From contig CAZIDP010000002.1 in assembly GCA_964537975.1 (NCBI GenBank), positions 124,001 through 188,000 on the forward strand: 64,000 nt of DNA, given 5' to 3'. The notes beneath the pieces were generated by a model. It did no database searches and was not told the DNA's origin. It saw only the letters and a program-made list of their open reading frames with translations. Below, one piece after another: positions 28,703-36,855 of the stretch; within the stretch, counting starts at the first letter, position 1, and every line of letters starts with the position of its first letter. The position numbers and the translations under genes are program-made. Source of the DNA: SCBR16-9 sp964537975 (GTDB taxonomy: Bacteria; Hydrogenedentota; Hydrogenedentia; Hydrogenedentales; SCBR16-9).

Positions 28703-30862
28703 ATGCATATGAAACAGTATAAAATTCGGGCTTTTTTTGTGACAATGCTTACAGTAGCACTTGTCTTTGTATTAACGGTGCCTGTTAAGGCGCAAGAAAT
28801 AGAGGTGATTGACTTTGACGCAATGTTATCCGGGCCATTACGGATTAGTATTGACAGCAAATATGGACTGGCAGATGCATTGGCAAGCCCCCTGGCAGAA
28901 ATTCGCGAAATGGCCTATAACAAAGCAGGTGATTTCGGACCAGATGCCATAACAGTGGTGGCACCTTTGCTTGACAACGATAACCCAGAGGTCGTTCGTG
29001 CAGCTAAAATTGCACTGGAAAAAATAGCAGGCGCAGCAACAGAAACCGCTGAAACACGAACTGAAGCGAGCAGGGCATTGGCCTATGCGACAACAATTGT
29101 AGACAACAGAAATGAATTATTGCGATTGTTGGCCAACACAGGAACTCATGAAGCACTCGAAATTTTGTGGCGGATTTCTCAGACACGAGAAGACTCCTAT
29201 GATGCAGCTTTAATGGCTATTGAAAACATTGCTGCGCGATCTGAACCAGGTGTATTGATGGGACTGTCATTGGGCATGATCTCTTCTTTCCGTACAGAGC
29301 AGGGCCCCAAACGTATTGCGATGATCAATGCTATGGGCACCATTGGCTTAGATGATTTTGTGCCCCACTTGATATGGGAAGTTCAAAACGGTCCTGCAAA
29401 AGAAAGAGCCATCGAAGCTTTGGGAAACATTGGCCATACCGCTGCGCTTGATGTTGTGCGTGCCTATTATGTTGAGCATCTGGACAATATCGCCCTGGAA
29501 GCAATGCTGAAAATTGCTGAAGGACTTGATGCAGAATCTGCCAGGGAATTTTATAATTCATTACTGGCATCAGACAAAGGTACACATGCCAGGGTCGCCG
29601 CTATCAGTGGCATTTCCAATGTAGCAACAGTAGAGACTTTACCGATGCTAATCGCACTGCTGGGTGATGAAAACATTGATATTCGCGGTGCGGCACATTG
29701 TGCCCTTGTTAACCTTGAAGGCGATCAATACACAACGCGTCTGGTTATCGCTGCATTACAGGCTGAAGCGGATAACAAATCAGCTTTGTTGAACGTGCTT
29801 TATGCACGTGATGCCGAGACTGGCCGCGTTGCAGCAGAAGCAGCTTTGAATGATGAATCACCTTCGGTACGTATTACAGCATTAACGCTTCTGGGCGAAG
29901 AACCATCTGTTGAACACGAACAAACTTTCCTCGATGCATCACGCCGCGGCACGCCTGAATCACGAAAAATTGCTTTACAGGGATACCTGAGCTTGGCAGA
30001 ACGCGAATTGGCAGATAATAATACCGCCAAAGCACTAACCATGTTTCACCGTAGCCTCAGTCTGGCCCTGGAAGATGAAGAAAGAATTCGCGCATTGAAT
30101 GGACTGACAGAAATTGGCAGTCCGGACACTTTAAATTATCTTGAAGGAATGCAGCACCGGCAAACCATCCACATGCCTATGGCCCGATGTGCTATAGCAA
30201 TTGCCAAGAACCTGCATGAATCCGATCCGGTTCTGGCACGTGAAATCTATGAACATATTTATGAAGTGGGTCTGAAAGACCGTGCTGTTGAAGACATGTC
30301 CGAAGAAGAACGACAAATCTTTAATTCGTTACAAAAGGGCATGCGCAGTCTGGGTATCGAAGTGAATTTTGCCCAAAACGCGGGAATAATCACCAATTGG
30401 CAATTTATAGGCCCATTCCCCCTTGACTCCTTTGAGAAAGCATATCCTCCGGAGATAGAAACGTTTGACGAAAATGCATCCTACGCTGGAGCAAATGATC
30501 AGCAAGTTGCCTGGCATAGAATTCAAATGGACGATGTCTTTGGTGTCGTTGAACTTCACAAAGTGCTCAGCCCAAACCAAAATGTCAAGGCATATGCCAG
30601 GGCGGTAGTGCGTGTTGAAGATGATACCCAATGTTATGTCAAAATCGGTAGTGACGATGGCATTAAAGCATGGGTTAATCGTCAGTTGGTTCACGAAAAT
30701 GATGTACAGAGGGGGTTGACCCTGGATCAGGATGTAAAACCTGCCATATTGAAAGCGGGTGAAAATGAAATCCTGCTAAAAATCACACAAGCAGCAGGGG
30801 AATGGCAGTACGTCGTACGGCTGACAGACCGTCAAAATGCGCCTCTGACATTTAATTATTAA
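28703..30862 (+). CDS. Exported HEAT-repeat protein with C-terminal sugar-binding-like module
   Basis: A 719-aa secreted or periplasmic protein. The ATG at 28703 follows AGGAGG; a second ATG is two codons later. A signal peptide covers about 1-31 (ends VKA/QE). Residues about 60-520 contain many HEAT-like helical pairs (for example RIAMINAMGTIGLDDFVPHL and AAHCALVNL). Residues about 560-719 form a beta-rich module beginning NWQFIGPFP and holding VKIGSDDGIKAWVNRQLVHEN, wording I associate with PA14/galactose-binding-like modules of secreted glycan-active proteins. It is 19 bp after the Gfo/Idh oxidoreductase. Likely a protein- or glycan-binding scaffold; no catalytic motif is visible. Confidence 0.8.
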   Translation: MHMKQYKIRAFFVTMLTVALVFVLTVPVKAQEIEVIDFDAMLSGPLRISIDSKYGLADALASPLAEIREMAYNKAGDFGPDAITVVAPLLDNDNPEVVRAAKIALEKIAGAATETAETRTEASRALAYATTIVDNRNELLRLLANTGTHEALEILWRISQTREDSYDAALMAIENIAARSEPGVLMGLSLGMISSFRTEQGPKRIAMINAMGTIGLDDFVPHLIWEVQNGPAKERAIEALGNIGHTAALDVVRAYYVEHLDNIALEAMLKIAEGLDAESAREFYNSLLASDKGTHARVAAISGISNVATVETLPMLIALLGDENIDIRGAAHCALVNLEGDQYTTRLVIAALQAEADNKSALLNVLYARDAETGRVAAEAALNDESPSVRITALTLLGEEPSVEHEQTFLDASRRGTPESRKIALQGYLSLAERELADNNTAKALTMFHRSLSLALEDEERIRALNGLTEIGSPDTLNYLEGMQHRQTIHMPMARCAIAIAKNLHESDPVLAREIYEHIYEVGLKDRAVEDMSEEERQIFNSLQKGMRSLGIEVNFAQNAGIITNWQFIGPFPLDSFEKAYPPEIETFDENASYAGANDQQVAWHRIQMDDVFGVVELHKVLSPNQNVKAYARAVVRVEDDTQCYVKIGSDDGIKAWVNRQLVHENDVQRGLTLDQDVKPAILKAGENEILLKITQAAGEWQYVVRLTDRQNAPLTFNY

Positions 30863-30893
30863 TCGATATTTATACTTGTCCACTTCTTTTTCT

Positions 30894-30927
30894 GAAGCCG
30901 CCTCATTCTTTTGAATCAGGCGGCTTC
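30894..30927. terminator. Stem-loop terminator after HEAT-repeat gene
   Basis: GAAGCCGCCT pairs perfectly with AGGCGGCTTC. The stem continues with CATTC/GAATC (one mismatch) to a TTTT loop. It lies 32 bp after the stop codon. The downstream side lacks a strong U-tract. Confidence 0.65.
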
Positions 30928-31071
30928 TTCCACATTGACAACCTGAAAAACAGAACAAATTAGCGTCAATGAATAAATCTGGACACACCAACCATATAAA
31001 CGATAAAATCATGTGTTATTGACTATTCCTCAATGACGCTTTATAAAATAAAAATCTCACAAAAAGAGTAT

Positions 31072-34000
31072 ATGAAACAATTCAAACATATATTTGCCTT
31101 GTCGGCATTTCTCCCATTGCTGCTGATTCTGCCCATTCTGAATACACATAATCTTGCTGTAGCTGAACCTGTCAACATCTGGGCTGAGGCGACATTTTAT
31201 CGGGATACGTGGGGGGTACCTCATGTACTTGCTGAAAACCCTCGTGCGCTTGCATTTGCTTTTGGCTATGCACAGGCTGATGATCATCTGGAAACCATGC
31301 TGCTTGCTTACCGGACTGCCAATGGTTCAGTAGCAACGATTTTAGGTGAATCCTATGCTGAGTCTGACGCTTTTTCACTCAAGATGGGACATGCACAGCT
31401 GGCTCGTGAAGCTTTATCAAATACTGATTCGATTACACGCGCTTTGTGCGAAGGTTTTGCGATGGGCGTAAATGCCTGGATTATGGTCCATCCCAACCTG
31501 ACTCCCGAATGGGCGGAAGGTGTACATCCCGCTGACATTTTAGCGCTGTGGCATGCATTTATCATGAGCCAGACACCTTTTGATCTTCCTGACAAATATC
31601 GAAGACCTCGTGCTATGGAAACGGGAAATGCCTGGGCTCTGGCACCAGACCGTACTCGCGAAGGTAAGACCTTGTTGGTAATCAACCCCCATCAATACCA
31701 CACAGGGCCGTTTCAATGGTACGAAGCACATCTTGTTTTAGGAAACATCAACATTTATGGAGCAACTTTGAAGGGATTGCCGGTGATACTCCAGGGACAT
31801 AATGAGCAACTCGGTTGGGCTTTAACTCCCAATTTCCCGGACACCGGTGACATGTTTCAAGAACATTTTCAGTCTGTAACCCGTAACCCACGTGATCCAC
31901 GGCGTTCTGTAGAATTGTTGCCCATGGAACAAGCACTGGCACTGCATTATATGTCGCAAGCACAACCCTATTATGTAAGGACAGCATCTGGGCTGGAAGA
32001 GCGCTTAACACCTGCATATATCGGGCCTCGTGGCCCTATTTTTGAAGGGCGAAGTGGCGATCTCTATTCATGGCGTATCGGTGGTTATTATGACTTCGGT
32101 GGCCTGCGTCAACTGTTCGAGATGGGCCGTGCCCAGGATTTGGCTTCTTTTCAACAAGCATTGGGATTAGGTCAAATTCCGTCATTTCATGTTGTTTACG
32201 CTGATAAAGCAGGCAATCTGTTTTACCTCTACAACGCAAAAACCGGAATACGTATGCCGCATCTGGCCAGTGACACGGGAGACCTGGACCCGGATTTTCC
32301 ACCTGCGCTGCGGCAAGCATATCAACAAGGAGTTAATTGGCGCGAACCATTACCGGCACACTTTGAGACGGTAGCTTGGGGTCAATATATTCCCATTTCA
32401 ATGCTGCCACGTGTAGAGAACCCGGCAAGTGGCTATATACAAGCTACCGGCAACATGCCCTGGTCGGTTACGGATGACACGGGCATGGACCCAAGAGCCT
32501 GGCCTGGCTGGCTTATTGCCGACCAGGAAACTTATCGTGCACAACGCGTTCGACAACTTCTACGTCAGGGCCGTCGCTCCTTCACCGACATGCAAGCCAT
32601 GCTTTATGACAAAGTGGTTCCAGCAGCTGTTGAAATGGTTCCAATGTTGTTAAGCATGACCGGGCAACGCTCCGATCTGCTGCGTGGAACACACCCCGAC
32701 CTGCCTACCGGGCTGGATTTGTTGCGAGATTGGGACCGCAGTGCCTCCATTCAATCGACCGGAATGACATTTTATCATGTCTGGTGGGCCATGTTACGAG
32801 CACGTGCAGGACAGCAGTTTCCAAACGATTCAACCCTCTATCATGCATTGTTACAAAATTCCGAAACAGCACAAGAATATGCCATTCGGGCAGCAGACGA
32901 TGCCGCACGTATGATGCGTAATGATTTTCAAACCGTATCGATTCCTTGGGGTGAAGTACACCGTATTCGACGTGGTGACAGAGAGGACGCGATACCAGGT
33001 GCTGGCACCGGAGACCCGATTTTTGTGGCCAGTGATTTCGCTATCGACAACAAACGTTGGCAGGCTACCTATGGTTATGGTATAGCGCTGGCAATTCAAT
33101 TCGGCGACATGCCTGAAGCAGTAAGTGTTGTTCCTTTCGGCGCGTCCGACAGGCAGGACTCTCCCCATTATGATGATCAGTTGGAATTGATGCTGGATCA
33201 GCGTTTCAAACAAACACGTTACACACCACAATCCGTTTGGCGATATGCATCTTATGCTATGGGCCGAAGAATTACATTGCAAGCCTTGGGAACAGAAGCC
33301 ACGGTACACCTGTTCGCGCCACAACCAATCCAGGCACGTTTACACACCCGACAACAGGCTCCTGAAGCGCTGCCTGAAAACATGGCAGCGTACTCATTAT
33401 TTCTACGTCCAGAGCGTACGCCATCGCAAGTGCCGGTGGACATTGCTGTCGAATTCCAAGTTCCAGAAAGTGTTGTTGCGCGCGAATTTCTTCCCTTTTT
33501 GCGTGTTTATCGTCATACTGCGAGTCTGGGTTGGCAACCAATGCCCCAGCAAAACCTGGACCCTATTAATGGAATATTTAAAGCACAAGATGGAGCACCT
33601 GCCGTATATGCAGTACTCGGACCACCAGAGTACATGCAAGCACCATTACAAGAAATGATTGAACCAACGGTTCCATTACCTCCATTGTTGGCGACAATCA
33701 TAGATTCGAGGGAACATGAAAGCGATGAAGTTCAGGGCTTGGCATTGCCTCCAGTGGAGTCTTTGCCGGTATACAACCCATTTCCACTGGAGCCACCTAC
33801 GTTGGACTATACACCACCACTCATGCCCCGAGACCCTAACACACTTATTCTACCCTGGGGCGACATCAGCCCTGAAGATGTCCCGGTCGACACCTATACA
33901 GGAGGATATGCGGAAGTGGTTCATGAAATGTCACCGCATAATGAACCGAATGAATTATTGGTTCCTGAACAACAGCAGGAACAACATCATGAATCATTTC

Positions 34001-34158
34001 TACAAAACCGCAATAATGCTCCTGCACCATTCCCGCAACTGATTCAACCACCCACACCTGCAATAGAACCTGTGATAGAGAATGAAGTCAATCCGACTCA
34101 GGACACACAACATATTACCCCGGTCCACCGAAATTTTGGCCCACGCCAACGTCGCTAA
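31072..34158 (+). CDS. Penicillin-acylase-family protein lacking the nucleophile Ser, with Pro-rich tail
   Basis: A 1028-aa exported protein of the N-terminal-nucleophile acylase family. I start at the ATG at 31072, which gives a clean signal peptide (about 1-31); the frame opens at 31033 without a ribosome site. The alpha-chain part includes WGVPHVLAENPRALAFAFGYAQADD. At the alpha/beta junction, family members have SNxW, where Ser is the self-cleavage and catalytic residue. Here the motif is TGNAWALAP with Gly185 (codon GGA). The next stretch (LLVINPHQYHTGPFQWYEAHL) and HNEQLGW are conserved. About 170 C-terminal residues are Pro/Glu/Gln-rich and likely disordered. It may be non-processed or catalytically dead, or use another mechanism. 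Confidence 0.82.
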   Translation: MKQFKHIFALSAFLPLLLILPILNTHNLAVAEPVNIWAEATFYRDTWGVPHVLAENPRALAFAFGYAQADDHLETMLLAYRTANGSVATILGESYAESDAFSLKMGHAQLAREALSNTDSITRALCEGFAMGVNAWIMVHPNLTPEWAEGVHPADILALWHAFIMSQTPFDLPDKYRRPRAMETGNAWALAPDRTREGKTLLVINPHQYHTGPFQWYEAHLVLGNINIYGATLKGLPVILQGHNEQLGWALTPNFPDTGDMFQEHFQSVTRNPRDPRRSVELLPMEQALALHYMSQAQPYYVRTASGLEERLTPAYIGPRGPIFEGRSGDLYSWRIGGYYDFGGLRQLFEMGRAQDLASFQQALGLGQIPSFHVVYADKAGNLFYLYNAKTGIRMPHLASDTGDLDPDFPPALRQAYQQGVNWREPLPAHFETVAWGQYIPISMLPRVENPASGYIQATGNMPWSVTDDTGMDPRAWPGWLIADQETYRAQRVRQLLRQGRRSFTDMQAMLYDKVVPAAVEMVPMLLSMTGQRSDLLRGTHPDLPTGLDLLRDWDRSASIQSTGMTFYHVWWAMLRARAGQQFPNDSTLYHALLQNSETAQEYAIRAADDAARMMRNDFQTVSIPWGEVHRIRRGDREDAIPGAGTGDPIFVASDFAIDNKRWQATYGYGIALAIQFGDMPEAVSVVPFGASDRQDSPHYDDQLELMLDQRFKQTRYTPQSVWRYASYAMGRRITLQALGTEATVHLFAPQPIQARLHTRQQAPEALPENMAAYSLFLRPERTPSQVPVDIAVEFQVPESVVAREFLPFLRVYRHTASLGWQPMPQQNLDPINGIFKAQDGAPAVYAVLGPPEYMQAPLQEMIEPTVPLPPLLATIIDSREHESDEVQGLALPPVESLPVYNPFPLEPPTLDYTPPLMPRDPNTLILPWGDISPEDVPVDTYTGGYAEVVHEMSPHNEPNELLVPEQQQEQHHESFLQNRNNAPAPFPQLIQPPTPAIEPVIENEVNPTQDTQHITPVHRNFGPRQRR

Positions 34159-34219
34159 TGTTGATTCAGGCGCAATCACTCAACCAATTGGCACTCAGTA
34201 CGTTTTTTAACTGAAATAA

Positions 34220-34834
34220 TTACCGGGAATTGTGATTGAGTTGGACATATCGGTCATTTTTAATGCCATATTTTTGTGCCAATGCTTCGAATTCACGTTG
34301 TTTGTGAGATGGTACATTTTCTGTTCGATGCCCCATTTTCCTGGCTGGTGCACCCATCCAGATTTCCAGTGGGCCAATGTTACGTGTAACAATTGAATTG
34401 GTTCCAATAACTGCACCATCGCCAATGGTCACTCCCGGCATGATGATACACCCACTGCCTATAAAGCAGCTGTCACCAATGATGACAGGGGCAGTTTGCG
34501 TGGGTACTTCGAATGGTATAAGGTCATTGTTAAGAAAATTATGCATTGTATCGGTAATATAACTGTATTCAGCAACTGCCGTATAGTTTCCGAATTGAAC
34601 CAGTTCACTTGCTTCTACCATTACACCCCAACTCAGACCAGAACGATTGCCGAATATTATTTTCCCATTTCCATGGGTGCGCATAGTTACATTGTTTCGC
34701 ATTCGACAGAAATTGCCTATTTCCACATGGCCTGATATATGCAGGTCACGTATGGGAAAGATACATTTTTTGCCCAGGCGTGCAAATTTTTTCCGATGTA
34801 TATGGGTCAGGATATAACGTGTAATGCTGTTCAT
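34220..34834 (-). CDS. Left-handed beta-helix acyltransferase
   Basis: A 204-aa trimeric hexapeptide-repeat (LbH) acetyl/acyltransferase, WbbJ/maltose-O-acetyltransferase-like. I start at the ATG at 34834, which has GGAG upstream and overlaps the stop of the esterase gene in ATGA; the frame extends to 34873. Hexapeptide turns are visible in HVEIGNFCRMRNNVTM and in the long C-terminal coil PVIIGDSCFIGSGCIIMPGVTIGDGAVIGTNSIVTRNI. WMGAPARKMGHR is the typical closing segment. Substrates are usually sugar hydroxyls on surface glycans. Coupling to an upstream lipoprotein esterase suggests that the two act on the same acyl modification (inference). Confidence 0.87.
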   Translation of the reverse strand: MNSITRYILTHIHRKKFARLGKKCIFPIRDLHISGHVEIGNFCRMRNNVTMRTHGNGKIIFGNRSGLSWGVMVEASELVQFGNYTAVAEYSYITDTMHNFLNNDLIPFEVPTQTAPVIIGDSCFIGSGCIIMPGVTIGDGAVIGTNSIVTRNIGPLEIWMGAPARKMGHRTENVPSHKQREFEALAQKYGIKNDRYVQLNHNSR

Positions 34835-35739
34835 GATTCTCCATATCGGGAATGACGAGATAAAAATTCCCAAATAATTTGTGACGCATCGAAATCAGAA
34901 GCCAGTCGACCAACGATAAATTGCGGATAACGATTTCGTCCCCCCGGCCAGGTGTGTCCACAATCTGGTACCGCATACAGCAATGTTTCCCGGTCCGGTT
35001 CACACAAGTACCTGTACTGAATGGCAACCTGATTGCCATCGTTACCGATGATAGTTGAAACTTCTGGTTCGCCGTTACAAGCATTTCTAGCTGCCCAGAA
35101 TGTCGCTGTTGCTTCAGCAGACAAAAAGACAACGCTACTTCCTGGCCCGGCATTGGTAAGTCCGCCTTCAAACGGTATGACAGGATCATCAATTCCATGC
35201 ATATAGAGCACAGGAAGGCGTCCTGCACATCCTGATTCCATCTCAGAGCGCATCGGACCCATCACAGGTGCAATAGCCACAAATCGTTCCCTGCGACAAG
35301 CATAATATTGTATCATCATGGCACCGGCTGATGCCCCGGTAGCATAAATTCTGTCTGGATTTATCGGATACGTTGCAATCAAATGGTCCAGTAATTCATC
35401 AATAAATGCCAAATCATCTGTGTGGCCTCCCAGATCGCTGCTCCACATACGACGCTTACCCTGGGGGTATGCCACAATGAATCCTTCACGGACAGCAATA
35501 TCATTGAACCCTGTCATACGCTCCATCCCACGGGCAGTATCAGAAAATTGATGGAATGCCAACAACAATGGTACATCGCCATGCTCTGGAAGGTTTTCAG
35601 GAATATACAATCGGTAGCCGCGGCTTTCATCACCAACACGCAAGGTGTGTGTTGTTCCGGTACACCCTGAAACAAGAAATGCCAACAGTAGAAAGTAAAC
35701 AGGCATAGTGTCAGTGCGGGTGTTGGTTTTGGGATACAT
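34831..35739 (-). CDS. Lipoprotein PHB-depolymerase/feruloyl-esterase-like hydrolase
   Basis: A 302-aa alpha/beta-hydrolase of the LpqC/esterase PHB family. A lipobox LVSGC with Cys26 after an uncharged stretch marks it as a lipoprotein. The nucleophile elbow is GASAGA (in IYATGASAGAMMIQ), the Asp is in HGIDDPVIPFEGG and the His in CGHTWPGG. The WSSDLGGHTDDLAFIDELLDHLI segment is typical of this family. The ATG at 35739 is better supported than the Met at codon 12, which has no ribosome site. It is translationally coupled (ATGA) to the LbH acyltransferase downstream. It probably hydrolyses esters on plant or surface polysaccharide. Confidence 0.87.
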   Translation of the reverse strand: MYPKTNTRTDTMPVYFLLLAFLVSGCTGTTHTLRVGDESRGYRLYIPENLPEHGDVPLLLAFHQFSDTARGMERMTGFNDIAVREGFIVAYPQGKRRMWSSDLGGHTDDLAFIDELLDHLIATYPINPDRIYATGASAGAMMIQYYACRRERFVAIAPVMGPMRSEMESGCAGRLPVLYMHGIDDPVIPFEGGLTNAGPGSSVVFLSAEATATFWAARNACNGEPEVSTIIGNDGNQVAIQYRYLCEPDRETLLYAVPDCGHTWPGGRNRYPQFIVGRLASDFDASQIIWEFLSRHSRYGES

Positions 35740-35962
35740 GTCTCAATTCCAGTGACGTATCATATTTGAATCAGATTGCGTAAGTATTGAAAGTCATAAT
35801 GTGTATTATACCGAATGATCTGCTGCCATATGCCAACCATATGAGATTACAATTGTAGAAACATGAGCTGATTACAAAAAAATCCCTGCTTCACAAACAG
35901 ATAATGCGTTATCTTAACGGAAACAGGGAGTATTATGGAGTACAATTAATTGTCTATGTTGT

Positions 35963-36562
35963 TTATAAAGCTGCGGCACCTGCTTCAGCTACGGCATGGT
36001 CCTGCTCACCAGAACCACCACTGACACCGATGGCACCAACAACCTGGCCGTCACGTTCCAGGGGAATCCCACCTGCGAAAATCATGATTTTGCCATTGTT
36101 GGATGCGTGTATTCCAAAAAACTGATCTCCGGACTGGCTGTGCTCCGCCAAATCCTTGGTTGAAATGTCAAATGCCCGTGAAGTATATGCTTTCTTGATT
36201 GAGATATCGATGCTTCCAATCCAGGCATCATCCATCCGAACATGGGCGACAAGGTTTCCGCCACTATCCGCCACAGCAATATTCATGGGTTGTCCAATTT
36301 CTTCTGCCTTGGCTTCAGCCGCCGCAATTATACGTCGAGCATCTGCCAACGTTACACAGGTAGCAGCACCTCCTTCGCCTTCAGATGAGGCAGCTTTAAC
36401 TTGAGAGGTATGTTTCTCCGTTTGCTTGTCCTGCTTTTCGGACTTCTCCGCCAGTACACTGGTTGTTGCCAAACCAGCAAAAATTAACAGTGCGGCTGCC
36501 ATGACTACATTTTTTAAACTAAATAGGTGTCTTTTGTGTTTTTGCATAGCCTTACTATTCAT
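35963..36562 (-). CDS. Exported GlcG/HbpS-family (DUF336) protein
   Basis: A 199-aa secreted protein. Signal peptide at about 1-38 (AALLIFAGLATTSVLA). A charged Lys/Glu-rich linker follows (about 39-62), then a single HbpS/GlcG domain from TLADARRIIAAAEAKAEEIGQPMNIAVADSGGNLVAHVRMDDAW to GAIGVSGGSGEQDHAVAEAG. HbpS in Streptomyces binds haem and signals oxidative stress to SenS; other members accompany glycolate oxidation or corrinoid genes. Nothing here ties it to either. It sits between two exported-enzyme units. The ATG at 36562 has AAGGA upstream. Confidence 0.9.
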   Translation of the reverse strand: MNSKAMQKHKRHLFSLKNVVMAAALLIFAGLATTSVLAEKSEKQDKQTEKHTSQVKAASSEGEGGAATCVTLADARRIIAAAEAKAEEIGQPMNIAVADSGGNLVAHVRMDDAWIGSIDISIKKAYTSRAFDISTKDLAEHSQSGDQFFGIHASNNGKIMIFAGGIPLERDGQVVGAIGVSGGSGEQDHAVAEAGAAAL

Positions 36563-36855
36563 ATTGTCTAATCCTTTTTGCTCAGTTATTTTCTACAATT
36601 TTCTATCAATTTAGAGCTGCTACGAACTCTTGGTGGCATTTTTGCCATATAGCTTACAATATAACTCATGATTGTAATGAATAGCAAAATTTCCTAACTA
36701 AAAATTGCTAAATTGGAACAGACTGTTATTTTCGGGGTTGTTCAACCTATGATTATTGTCTTTTATGATAATCTTAGGTGCAACACAATCCATGTCCAAT
36801 AATTTGACTTCTATCCAGCAATTAGCTGTTTTATAGGTCAGGAAAGGACTTCAAC

